Below are positions 17,679 through 25,511 of a stretch of DNA of 64,000 bases, one piece after another (position 1 is the stretch's first letter; each line of letters begins with the position of its first letter). The stretch comes from Acidobacteriota bacterium (GTDB taxonomy: Bacteria > Acidobacteriota > Terriglobia > Bryobacterales > Bryobacteraceae): assembly GCA_947470805.1 (NCBI GenBank), contig CANIVU010000016.1:1-64000 (forward strand), in the 5' to 3' direction. Both the position numbers and the translations under genes were made by a program. The notes below the pieces were generated by a model. It made no database searches, was not told where the DNA came from, and saw nothing but the letters and a program-made list of their open reading frames with translations.

Positions 17679-18239
17679 ATGGAAACTTCCCAAAGACTGA
17701 AATCCATCCTTTTCGAAGACGCTTCTATCGGAACCTACGCCATACTCGACGGCGCGTCGATTCCGGACCTCCTGGATCAGTTGGAGGCCGACCGGCCCGA
17801 GTATCTGTGCCTATACCGGGGCGAGTTGAAAGAGGGCCTGGAGGTGGTTGCGCCCTACCTGGTGCGACTGGAGCCGCACCACACGTTCACACGTTGGCTT
17901 CTGGCCTTTGGGTGGGGGCGTCACTTCGGTGTCTTTTTGCATGCTGACGTTTCCTTGGCCGCCCTCCGCTTGCATTTGCGGCGTGGGTTACGGGTCTATA
18001 CCGAGGACAGGGATGCTTTGTATTTCCGTTATTACGATCCGCGGGTATTGCGAGTGTTTCTACCTACGACCACCCCGGAGGAAGCAGGCGCCTTCTTCGG
18101 CCTGATCGGCACGTTCCTTTGCGAGTCAGAGGATCCGACGAAGTGCTTGCATTTCGCTGTGCGCAATGGCGCACTACGGCAGCAGGTGCGCTCGTTGGAA
18201 GGGGAAAGCGATTGGGAAGGGATTGAAACAGGCCGTTGA
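17679..18239 (+). CDS. DUF4123 effector adaptor
   Basis: 186 residues, 6 bp after vgrG. The order of motifs matches DUF4123: TYAILDGASIPDLL, LYRGELKEGLEVVAPYLVRL, FGVFLHADVSLAALRLHLRR and FRYYDPRVLRVFLPT. These proteins (Tap-1/TEC type) are cytoplasmic chaperones that join an effector to its cognate VgrG and are encoded beside both. This supports a complete loading unit: accessory, lipase, DUF2931, VgrG, adaptor. The last ~30 residues are not part of the domain. Confidence 0.85.
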   Translation: METSQRLKSILFEDASIGTYAILDGASIPDLLDQLEADRPEYLCLYRGELKEGLEVVAPYLVRLEPHHTFTRWLLAFGWGRHFGVFLHADVSLAALRLHLRRGLRVYTEDRDALYFRYYDPRVLRVFLPTTTPEEAGAFFGLIGTFLCESEDPTKCLHFAVRNGALRQQVRSLEGESDWEGIETGR

Positions 18240-18304
18240 GGCAAAAGTGACGACCGGGCAAGTGCACACGAGTTGGCGTGGAAAGCGGGTAGGAGAATCG
18301 GGAG

Positions 18305-18427
18305 CGGCGGCAGAAGCAGTTTGCGACGATCGGGCCGGCGTGGAACAAAAGACACCAGGTGAGCCTGAACAGGTTGGAGGGGGGAGATCCGCCTGGATGG
18401 ATTCAGGAGGCGTGGGAACAGGCCGGG
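18305..18427 (+). pseudogene. Broken C-terminal fragment of a DUF5655 gene
   Basis: The frame reads RRQKQFATIGPAWNKRHQVSLN and then PPGWIQEAWEQAG. The intact DUF5655 protein at 10097-10651 has RRKKQFAMIGPATNTRFEVGLN and ends LLGWIREAFEQAG. The middle segment between these blocks is missing, and a stop lies just upstream in frame (18293-18295), so it cannot make a working protein. It ends 3 bp before the stop of the convergent regulator. The 65 bp between 18240 and 18304 show nothing further. Confidence 0.65.
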
Positions 18428-18430
18428 TTG

Positions 18431-19132
18431 TCAGGCGAGCAGGTGGGCGCGGAGGGAGAGCGCGGCGTCGCGCAGGGCGGTGGTGGAGACGGGACCGGAG
18501 CCCTGAAAGCGGAGGCCGGTGAGGGCGAGTCCGGAGACGGCGTCGAGCAGGCGAAGAGAGCATTCCCAGGCATGCGCCGTGTCGCGGAGGATTTCGCCTT
18601 CGATGAAGTAATTGACAGCGTAGTGTTCGACGAGGCGGCGGGGGGATTCGTCGCGGGTGGCGACACGGCTGATGACCTGCAGGCCGCCGGATTCGAGGAG
18701 GGCGTGGCCGAGGGAGCCCGCCAGCACGCCGGACTCATCGCCATGAATGGGCAGGACCGCGATGCAAGGGGATGTGGAGTGTGGATGGGGGGACAACTCG
18801 AAACGTACGGCGAACCCGCGTTCGCAGACCAGACGGATATGGGACGAGCGGCCTTCGGCGGCGTAGTACGCGGACAGGCGGGCGCACATGCGGCGTTTGA
18901 GTTGGCGCACGCTGACATCGAAGCTCGGATCGAAATCGGGGGCTTTGCCAAGGGCTTCGACACCGACGGTGTATTCGCTGGGCTTGGCGTCGTGGCCGGT
19001 AATGGCGCGTTCGCCCAACCAGGTTACGAGTTGGCGGAGACGACCGGCGCGGGCGAAGGGCTGGCTTTGCAAAATCCGGAGAAGTTCGCGGCGCTGCGCG
19101 GCAGCGGGATCCGTGGACAGTTGGGGGCTCAA
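18431..19132 (-). CDS. Winged-helix/TolB-like transcriptional regulator
   Basis: 233 residues. TTG 19132 is chosen as the start because AAGGA sits 7 nt before it. The N-terminal half resembles the acidobacterial winged-helix domain whose signature is 'IKEYTIGVEVFGRxxDFDPxxDxxVRxxxxRLRxKLxxYY'; here PSEYTVGVEALGKAPDFDPSFDVSVRQLKRRM. The C-terminal half (CIAVLPIHGD onwards) is the TolB-like fold often attached to it, but the TPR region common in the family is absent. It is divergent from the sigma-factor operon, with a palindrome between them, so it may regulate that operon. A scar of a paralogue lies at 12089-12124. Confidence 0.72.
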   Translation of the reverse strand: MSPQLSTDPAAAQRRELLRILQSQPFARAGRLRQLVTWLGERAITGHDAKPSEYTVGVEALGKAPDFDPSFDVSVRQLKRRMCARLSAYYAAEGRSSHIRLVCERGFAVRFELSPHPHSTSPCIAVLPIHGDESGVLAGSLGHALLESGGLQVISRVATRDESPRRLVEHYAVNYFIEGEILRDTAHAWECSLRLLDAVSGLALTGLRFQGSGPVSTTALRDAALSLRAHLLA

Positions 19133-19193
19133 GTTAGTTCCTTCAGAGAGGTATGCGCGATGTGAGGAAGAATTTGAGAAAAAACTTTCACTT

Positions 19194-19207
19194 TGTCACA
19201 AGTGACA
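19194..19207. promoter_or_regulatory. Palindromic candidate operator between regulator and sigma-factor operon
   Basis: TGTCAC-AA-GTGACA is a perfect inverted repeat in the 165-bp region between the divergent regulator (start 19132) and the ECF sigma gene (start 19298). Its core TCACAAGTGA is the reverse complement of the palindrome at 12187-12196. The surrounding tract is AT-rich for this genome and likely holds promoters for both directions. Confidence 0.5.
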
Positions 19208-19297
19208 TTTTGTTTATAACTTCACAGCGACGTAGGGTTACCCACATACTGCTAGGAATCAAGACAAGACAGGGCCGAAGACGCCGTCCGGAGGGGT

Positions 19298-19876
19298 ATG
19301 AATACGGACATCACAACTCTATTACAGCGGGCGCAAGCCGGCGACGAAGGGGCCGTGTGCCGGTTGACGGACGCGGTGTATGAACAACTGCGGCAGATTG
19401 CCGGGGGGCAGATGCGGAGAGAGCGGTCGGGGCACACACTGCAGCCGACTGAACTGGTGAATGAAGCCTACCTGCGGCTGTTCCAGAATCAGCAGGTGGG
19501 GTGGCAGAGCCGTTCGCATTTTTATGCGATCGCAGCGAGCCAGATGCGGCGGATTCTGATTGAGCATGGGCGGCGGAACAGCGCGGGGAAGCGGCAGGGC
19601 ATTCATTTGGAACTGCGCGAGGCCGATGCGGTGCAGGCGCCTGGGGGCTACGACAGCGGAGAGGTTGAGGCGCTGTTGCGAAAGCTGCACGAGAGCGACG
19701 CGGCGGCGGCGCGGGTGGTGGAGCTAAAGGTGTACGCCGGTTTCACGGACGACGAGATTGTGAAGCTAACGGGCGAGAAGAAGGCGAAGATCCGTGCGGA
19801 CTGGAACTTCGCGCGGTCGTGGCTGGCGTCGCGGATCCGAGTAGAAGGAAATTTCCGCAAAAGTGACGCGAGTTAG
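19298..19876 (+). CDS. ECF RNA polymerase sigma factor (PF07638 / TIGR02999 type)
   Basis: 192 residues. Region 2 includes HTLQPTELVNEAYLRLF and SRSHFYAIAASQMRRILIEHGRRN, the hallmark of the ECF group common in Acidobacteria and Planctomycetes. Region 4 is visible as AARVVELKVYAGFTDDEIVKLTG. It redirects RNA polymerase to specific promoters. Members of this group often lack an anti-sigma factor and sit near Ser/Thr protein kinases, and here a kinase lies in the same run of genes 5.6 kb downstream. It is the first gene of the run; the next follows after 49 bp. Confidence 0.9.
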   Translation: MNTDITTLLQRAQAGDEGAVCRLTDAVYEQLRQIAGGQMRRERSGHTLQPTELVNEAYLRLFQNQQVGWQSRSHFYAIAASQMRRILIEHGRRNSAGKRQGIHLELREADAVQAPGGYDSGEVEALLRKLHESDAAAARVVELKVYAGFTDDEIVKLTGEKKAKIRADWNFARSWLASRIRVEGNFRKSDAS

Positions 19877-19925
19877 CGCATAGAGAAACAGCAGCAAGTA
19901 ACAAGAGACAAGAGGCAGAAGCGAC

Positions 19926-21278
19926 ATGAGATACCGGGGACTTATTTATCTACTGATTGCAGGTGTGGGGGCGTACGGACAGGCGTCACCGAGCCCAAAG
20001 CCGCCAGCCGCGCCGGCACCGGCGGCAGCTAAACCCGTGGCGCGGCCGGCGGCGCCGAAGCCAGTGGGCACGACGGTAGACACGATTGTGGAACTGGTGA
20101 AGGGCGGACTCTCAGAGCCGATGGTGGTTCAGGTCTTGAAGAAAGAGAACAAGACGTACAACCTTTCGGCGATGGACCTGCTGAAGCTGCAGAAGGCAGG
20201 AGTGAGCGAGAACATCGTGAAGGTGATGATGGACCCGAAGGCGGAGGTGGCGGCGGCGGCGCCTGCCCCGGTGGCGGCGGTTGCTCCTGCGCCGGCGGTG
20301 GCGGCTGAGCCGGCGGCGGTGGTGCAGACGGTATCGGCACCGGCCGCGGCGCCGGTGGTGCAGAAGCGCAAGCTGTCGATTCAGGCGTTTGATTACTCGG
20401 CGGTGAAGACGGCGGTGACTTTCTGGTTCAAGAACGATGTAAATATCGGCGAGGGGATCCGGGCGATGTTGACAGTGCGGCTGGGGAAGGCCGGCAAGGT
20501 TGGGCTGGTGGAGCGGACGAGGCTGCAGACGCTGATCGAGGAACAGGACAGGGGCGCGAGCGGCCGAACGAACCAAGGGACGAAGGCGCGGATTGGGAAG
20601 ATTACCGGGGCGGACGCCATTTTGCTGGGCGACATCGTGATTTTCGGACGGGACGACGTGAAGAAGAAAGGCAAACTCGCCGTTTTCAGCGGTGTGATGG
20701 GAGTGGACTGGGGCAAATTCAGCAAGGAAGAAAAGGCGGTGGTGGCCATCAACTTTCGCATTGTCGATGCCGAGACAGGCGAGGTGATTGAGACAGGCGA
20801 GGCGCGCGGCGAGTCATTACGAAAGAGCAAGGACTGGAGCGTGGTACTAGGATCGTCGAACACGGCCGGGGGGGCGGGAGCGTCGATGCAGAGCAGCAAC
20901 TTCGAAGAGACGATTATCGGCGAGGCGACGATGGCGGCGGTGGACAAGCTGGCCGAGGAGTTGAACCGGCGGATTCCGGCGTTGCCGAAGAAGGCGCTGG
21001 AGATTGAAGGCCGGGTGGCACAAGCGATGCCGGACGGGACGCTGTACATCAATGTGGGCTCGGCCGACGGCGTGCAGTCGGGAGACCGGTTTGAGATCCA
21101 CCAAATTATGGACGTGGTGTTGGACCCGGTGACGAAGGAAGTGCTGGACCAGCGAACGGTGAAGGTGGGCGATATGCAGGTGAAGACGATCCGGGAAAAA
21201 GTGACGATCGGGAACTATAACGGACCGGCGATTAACCTGTCCGTCGGCAAGGGCTTCGCGGCACGGAAGGTGATGTAG
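19926..21278 (+). CDS. Exported CsgG-domain protein, long paralogue
   Basis: 450 residues. A signal peptide (MRYRGLIYLLIAGVGAYGQ) is followed by a Pro/Ala-rich stretch. Next is a small helical domain (DTIVELVKGGLSEPMVVQVLKK, residues about 48-100), a second Ala/Pro/Val linker, and a CsgG-like domain from about residue 150 (VNIGEGIRAMLTVRLGKAGKVGLVER, ADAILLGDIVIFGRDD, VVAINFRIVDAETGEVIETGEARGES). CsgG forms a lipoprotein outer-membrane pore in curli systems, but this protein lacks the lipidated Cys and no curli subunit genes are near. A C-terminal beta domain (NVGSADGVQSGDRFEI) is shared with the next gene. It is probably periplasmic and a sensor or scaffold. Confidence 0.75.
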   Translation: MRYRGLIYLLIAGVGAYGQASPSPKPPAAPAPAAAKPVARPAAPKPVGTTVDTIVELVKGGLSEPMVVQVLKKENKTYNLSAMDLLKLQKAGVSENIVKVMMDPKAEVAAAAPAPVAAVAPAPAVAAEPAAVVQTVSAPAAAPVVQKRKLSIQAFDYSAVKTAVTFWFKNDVNIGEGIRAMLTVRLGKAGKVGLVERTRLQTLIEEQDRGASGRTNQGTKARIGKITGADAILLGDIVIFGRDDVKKKGKLAVFSGVMGVDWGKFSKEEKAVVAINFRIVDAETGEVIETGEARGESLRKSKDWSVVLGSSNTAGGAGASMQSSNFEETIIGEATMAAVDKLAEELNRRIPALPKKALEIEGRVAQAMPDGTLYINVGSADGVQSGDRFEIHQIMDVVLDPVTKEVLDQRTVKVGDMQVKTIREKVTIGNYNGPAINLSVGKGFAARKVM

Positions 21279-21281
21279 GCG

Positions 21282-22232
21282 ATGCAACGACTGGCATTGT
21301 TGGCGATGAGCGGGTTGGCGTTGCTGGCCCAGAAGCAGTCGGTGGCGGTGGAGGCATTTGACCACTCGGCGGTGCTGAACTACGTGCAGGCGATTTTCGG
21401 GACGCACATCCCGCTGGGGGAAGGGATCCGGGCCATGATGGTGAAACGGATCGCCGAGGGCGGGAAGCTGACGGTGGTGGAGCGGAAGAAAGTCGACACG
21501 CTGATCAAGGAGCAGGACTTCGGCGCGTCGGGACGGGTGAAGCGGGGGACGAATGCGCGGATTGGACAGATCCGCGGGGCGGACCTGACGCTGATGGGCG
21601 ACATCGTGGTGTTCGGCCGGGATGACCGGCGGAGCGGGGGCGTGATCGGGGGGGGCGGCCGTGGCGGGGGCGCGGTGATTGGGGGTTACAAGCAGGAGGA
21701 GAAGGCGGTGGTGGTGTTGAACTACCGGCTGGCTTCGACGGAGACGAGCGAGATCATTCTGACGGGCGAGGCGCGCGGGGAGTCCAAGCGGATGAGTAAG
21801 GGCCTGGGCGGATTGTTTGCGATTGCCGGCGCTGTGGGCGGGGCGGCGGTGGATATGCGGTCGTCGAACTTCGCCGAGACGATTATCGGGGAAGCGACGA
21901 TGGACGCGGTGAACAAGCTATGTGAGCAGTTAAACGGGAATTCGTTTGCCGGGGGCAGTTCGCGGGTGGATGAACTGGACGCGCGGGTGGCGGATTTTTC
22001 GAATGGAAATCTGATCATCAATGCGGGCGCAAATGAAGGACTGGCGGCGGGGATGCAGTTTTCGGTGTACCGGAAGGGGAAGGAAATCAAGGACCCGACG
22101 ACTGGAGAAGTGCTGGACGTTCAGACCGATTTGATCGGGCGGATGACGATCACGACGGTGCGGGAAAAGATCGCCATTGGCAGCTACCAGGGGGCGCAAG
22201 CGCCTCGGCCTGGGGACGTGGTCCGGAAATAG
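21282..22232 (+). CDS. Exported CsgG-domain protein, short paralogue
   Basis: 316 residues, 3 bp after the previous stop. It is a clear paralogue of the 19926 gene product: IPLGEGIRAMMVKRIAEGGKLTVVERK, GADLTLMGDIVVFGRDD, AVVVLNYRLASTETSEIILTGEARGES, SSNFAETIIGEATMDAVNKL and the C-terminal NAGANEGLAAGMQFSVYRKG. The long N-terminal linker and helical domain are missing; the signal peptide leads straight into the CsgG fold. A Gly-rich insertion (GGVIGGGGRGGG) interrupts the domain. Two CsgG paralogues side by side suggest a hetero-oligomer or a recent duplication. No lipobox. Confidence 0.75.
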   Translation: MQRLALLAMSGLALLAQKQSVAVEAFDHSAVLNYVQAIFGTHIPLGEGIRAMMVKRIAEGGKLTVVERKKVDTLIKEQDFGASGRVKRGTNARIGQIRGADLTLMGDIVVFGRDDRRSGGVIGGGGRGGGAVIGGYKQEEKAVVVLNYRLASTETSEIILTGEARGESKRMSKGLGGLFAIAGAVGGAAVDMRSSNFAETIIGEATMDAVNKLCEQLNGNSFAGGSSRVDELDARVADFSNGNLIINAGANEGLAAGMQFSVYRKGKEIKDPTTGEVLDVQTDLIGRMTITTVREKIAIGSYQGAQAPRPGDVVRK

Positions 22233-22242
22233 GAGAGGACGA

Positions 22243-23052
22243 ATGCGAAGCGCAGTTTTGCTTATTAGCTTGGGGTGTATCTGGGCGCAGACGGCGCCGC
22301 CGCTGGAGCGAATTCTGAAAGAAAAGCCGCAGGATTTGCAGCGTTTCCGTTCCGCGGTGACGGGAAGCCGACCGGTATTTCAGCGCGGCGGGGCGGGTGT
22401 GGTGAACCAGTATGGGCCGTTGTTTGGGAACGCCTATGGCTACCTGGGCGGGTTGGAGGCTGGGGCCGTGGACCCGGGGCGGCGGCGGCAGTTGGCGTAT
22501 GCGTATCAGGATCTGGGGGACCTGTTGGGGAACCCGTACGGATACAACGTCGGGCAGCAGGGGCTGGCGATTCAGTGTTATCAGCGGGCGATGTATTTGA
22601 TGGGTACCGGTGGTTCACGGCGGGACATGGAGCTGCTGGCGACGCGACTAACGATGTTGAACGCGCCGTACCTGCTGTACGGGCAGGGATTGCAGCAGCG
22701 GCCGGCGGAACCGGAACGGCCGCCGGTGGAGGTGAAGCCTACGCCGGGGATCCTGATGCCGCCGGCGATGAAGGCCGGGGAGGGCCCGGAGGCGGCGGAG
22801 GTGCGAGAGGCGTATGTGGCGGCGACGGGGCGGGCGCAGGCGCTGATTGGGAATGTGGACGAGTTGCGCGGGTCGTTGGGGGCGCGGGGGTTGACGCTGC
22901 ACGCCGATATCGCGGGGTCGCTGGCGCGGATGCGGCTGTACTTCGAGCTGGCGGCGGATTCGATGGCGAACGCGGCGTGGGCGGACGCGCGGCGGCAGAT
23001 TGAAAAAGGCGATTACGAGGCCGGGAAACTGGCGAAACATTTAGGCCGTTAG
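22243..23052 (+). CDS. Secreted helical protein with the operon's shared C-terminal module
   Basis: 269 residues from ATG 22243, which has AGGAGAGG 5 nt upstream. A short signal peptide (MRSAVLLISLGCIWAQ) precedes a Tyr/Gly-rich region (NAYGYLGGLEAGAVDPGRRR, then YAYQDLGDLLGNPYGYN). The last 80 residues are helical: LRGSLGARGLTLHADIAGS, LARMRLYFELAADSM, and DYEAGKLAKHLGR at the end. The same module ends the neighbouring membrane protein and the kinase. I recognise no family for the N-terminal part. It lies 10 bp after the CsgG gene and 12 bp before the next. Confidence 0.65.
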   Translation: MRSAVLLISLGCIWAQTAPPLERILKEKPQDLQRFRSAVTGSRPVFQRGGAGVVNQYGPLFGNAYGYLGGLEAGAVDPGRRRQLAYAYQDLGDLLGNPYGYNVGQQGLAIQCYQRAMYLMGTGGSRRDMELLATRLTMLNAPYLLYGQGLQQRPAEPERPPVEVKPTPGILMPPAMKAGEGPEAAEVREAYVAATGRAQALIGNVDELRGSLGARGLTLHADIAGSLARMRLYFELAADSMANAAWADARRQIEKGDYEAGKLAKHLGR

Positions 23053-23064
23053 AAAGAGACCACT

Positions 23065-23874
23065 ATGCATCCTCAATACGCGATGGCACAGCCACAGCAA
23101 CAGACGATGGGACAGCAGTTGGGACGAGTGTTTGTGAGTTCGCTGGTGATGGGCTTCGGCCTGTTGATCCTGCGGGTCATCCTGACATCGCTGCCGATGA
23201 TCAAGAACGCGGGGCCGATCGGGGACACGGGTCTTCCGGTGGTCATCGTGGTGAAAGTATTGTTGGACAGCGCGATGTTCGCGGTGTTGCTGCTGTTTAC
23301 GATTCAGGCGCAGCGGCTGATTGCGACGCACCGGCCGGAGCTGGCGGACCTGGGGATGCTGGTGCTGCTACTGGGGGCGACGGTGACGGCGGCGTTGGCC
23401 TACAACAGCTACCAGGTGCTGCAGATGGTGCTGATGCCGGAGCAGGCGGAGTTGTACAACTGGCTGTTCATTTTGCTGGTGCTGGGGCTATTGACGTTTG
23501 CGGTGGTGACGGTGGTGCGGCGATTGGATTTCTTCACGAACCTCCTGTACAACGGGTTTGCGCAAGCAGGGGCGCAGCCTGCCGGTTATGGACCGCCGAT
23601 GGGGATTCCGCCGGCAGGCATGATGGGACCGAATCCGGAAATGGTGGCATGGCAGGGTCGCTACGAAGCGCTGGCGCCGCGGGTATCGCGTGCGGCGCAG
23701 TTGGCGCAGGGGCGGCCTTTGCCGCCGGAGTTGCAGCAGGCGGTGGGGAACATGCAGGCCTATTTGCAGAGCTCGCAGCAGAACGCCGGACGGATGGATT
23801 GGGCGGAGGCGAAGCGGTGTTTGGATTGGGCGGAGTATGAGTCGAGCCGGGTGATGGCGGCACTGGGGCAATGA
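23065..23874 (+). CDS. Four-helix membrane protein with shared C-terminal module
   Basis: 269 residues. Four hydrophobic segments are visible: about 28-46 (VFVSSLVMGFGLLILRVIL), 55-85, 99-122 and 132-152. A Gly/Pro-rich linker follows, then a soluble helical end (ELQQAVGNMQAYLQSSQQNAG, then MDWAEAKRCLDWAEYESSR and a final ALGQ). This end matches the C-termini of the 22243 and 25508 proteins. The stop overlaps the start of the WG gene by ATGA. It is probably an inner-membrane component of the same complex; function is not known. Confidence 0.65.
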   Translation: MHPQYAMAQPQQQTMGQQLGRVFVSSLVMGFGLLILRVILTSLPMIKNAGPIGDTGLPVVIVVKVLLDSAMFAVLLLFTIQAQRLIATHRPELADLGMLVLLLGATVTAALAYNSYQVLQMVLMPEQAELYNWLFILLVLGLLTFAVVTVVRRLDFFTNLLYNGFAQAGAQPAGYGPPMGIPPAGMMGPNPEMVAWQGRYEALAPRVSRAAQLAQGRPLPPELQQAVGNMQAYLQSSQQNAGRMDWAEAKRCLDWAEYESSRVMAALGQ

Positions 23875-25511
23875 GCTGCCGGCGGTGCGGGAATGCGTTG
23901 GCGGGAACGGCGCGGTTCTGCGGGAAGTGCGGGACGGTGGTGTTTTCGCAGGAGGCTGAGACGGAGACGGCGGTGATGGCGCCGGCGCGAATGGCGGCGG
24001 TGTTGGCGCCTCCTGCTGGAGGGCCGCCGGGGGGGCCCGCGGGGATGCCGCCCGTGACACCGGCTGGGATGCCGCCGCGTGTCCCGCAAGGCATTCCACC
24101 GGGGATGCCCCCCAGAATGGCAGCACCGCAGCCGCCAGCGGGCTTACCGCCTGGGCCGGCTCCAGTTGCGAGCTACCCGCAGGCACCGGGTGGGACACCG
24201 CCGGGCTTTGGGCCTCGACCGAACGGAGCGGCGGCGGCGAAGGGGAATGCAGGGATTCTGATTGGCCTGTGCGCGCTGGTGGTGCTGGCGGTGGCGGTGA
24301 CGGGTTACTGGGCGTACACGAAGATAGGCGGCGGAGGCGGGGGAGCCGGAGAGGCGACGACGCCAACGCGGCTGTATGCATTGATGGCGCTGGACATGAC
24401 CGAGGAGCGGACGCGCGCGACCGGGGAGCGGGACATGCTTCCGGTCGCGCTGGTGAGTGACGGACTGACAGAGTTGGTGCCGTACTCGGAGGGTTGGGCG
24501 ATGCCGATTTCGTGGGATATGGCGATGGTGATCGGCTCGGGGACGCTGCCGGAGTGCATGATGTTGCGGCGGAAGGGAACGGAGACGATGTGGGTGCACC
24601 GGGACGGGCGGATGATCCGGTCGCCGGAGGCGATCCCGACGGGGTGCGAGGGGACGTTGCTGCCGGCGCGAGCGGCCAAGGACAACGGGCTGTGCGGATA
24701 TGCCGACGGAGCGACGCTACGGTTCCGAATTCAGCCACAGTTCCAGTTGTGCAAGGGGTTCGAAGATGGACGGGCGGTAGTGAGGAAGGACGGCCTAGTG
24801 CAGTTCATCGATGAGACTGGCAAGACGGTGATTCCGCCGAAGTTTCACTCGACCGGGTCCTTTTCGGAGGGAGTAGCGGCGGTGGTGGACCAACTATCGA
24901 ACAAAACGGGATATATCGACCGGTCGGGCACATTCGTGATCGCGGCGAAGTACCGGAATGGATTCGATTTCAACGAAGGGTTGGCGGCGGTGACGGAGGG
25001 TGATTCCGGGAAGTTTGGATTCATCGACCGTAGCGGACGGATGGTGATTCAGCCTGACTACGAAAGCGTGGTTTTCAGTTTCGAAGCGGGACGGGCGGTG
25101 GTCCGCAAAGGGGACCGGCTGAGTCTGATTGATAAGCAGGGGAAGGAGTTGGCGGGGTGGGCGTCGAATCGGGGGATTGAAGCGTTAGGCGAAGGGATGT
25201 TCGCAGTGAAGTTCCAGGATGAGGCGCAACTTGTCGACCGGAACGGAAAGCCTGTGAGCAAAGGGAGATACCGACAGATCGGCCCCTTTCAATTCGGCTA
25301 TGCGGTGGCGCTCGGGAACCAGTATTCGGCGCTGTTGGACCGGAGCGGGAGAGAAGTGTTTCAGGCGGGCAAGGCGCTGCTTGGCCCGTATGGGGGGCGG
25401 TATCTGACCCGGTTGAGTCCGGAGGGGCCGAAGGTGGATTTGATTGACATTTCCGGGAACCCGCGGTTGCGGCTGCAAAAAGGCGTTTTGACACGGAATC
25501 CGAAACCATGA
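23871..25511 (+). CDS. Zinc-ribbon, Pro-rich membrane protein with WG repeats
   Basis: 546 residues. The N-terminal zinc ribbon is CRRCGNALAGTARFCGKCG (residues 3-21). A long Pro/Gly/Met-rich linker (about 35-120) leads to one transmembrane segment (ILIGLCALVVLAVAVTGYWAY, about 127-147). Then comes a domain paralogous to that of the 10709 gene (IPTGCEGTLLPARA, LCGYADGATL), and WG repeats such as IDETGKTVIPPKF, IDRSGTFVIAAKY and IDRSGRMVIQPDY. WG repeats usually bind partners. Both ends of the gene overlap their neighbours by ATGA, so it is co-translated with the membrane protein and the kinase. Confidence 0.85.
   Translation: MSCRRCGNALAGTARFCGKCGTVVFSQEAETETAVMAPARMAAVLAPPAGGPPGGPAGMPPVTPAGMPPRVPQGIPPGMPPRMAAPQPPAGLPPGPAPVASYPQAPGGTPPGFGPRPNGAAAAKGNAGILIGLCALVVLAVAVTGYWAYTKIGGGGGGAGEATTPTRLYALMALDMTEERTRATGERDMLPVALVSDGLTELVPYSEGWAMPISWDMAMVIGSGTLPECMMLRRKGTETMWVHRDGRMIRSPEAIPTGCEGTLLPARAAKDNGLCGYADGATLRFRIQPQFQLCKGFEDGRAVVRKDGLVQFIDETGKTVIPPKFHSTGSFSEGVAAVVDQLSNKTGYIDRSGTFVIAAKYRNGFDFNEGLAAVTEGDSGKFGFIDRSGRMVIQPDYESVVFSFEAGRAVVRKGDRLSLIDKQGKELAGWASNRGIEALGEGMFAVKFQDEAQLVDRNGKPVSKGRYRQIGPFQFGYAVALGNQYSALLDRSGREVFQAGKALLGPYGGRYLTRLSPEGPKVDLIDISGNPRLRLQKGVLTRNPKP

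Noticed and set aside
12308-18239. Prophage remnant (VgrG resembles phage tail spike)
   Set aside because: No tail tube, baseplate, capsid or lysis genes; lipase, DUF2931, accessory and DUF4123 genes are typical of T6SS cargo islands.
19926-22232. Curli secretion locus
   Set aside because: Only the CsgG domain is shared; csgA/B/E/F-like genes and the lipidated Cys of CsgG are absent.
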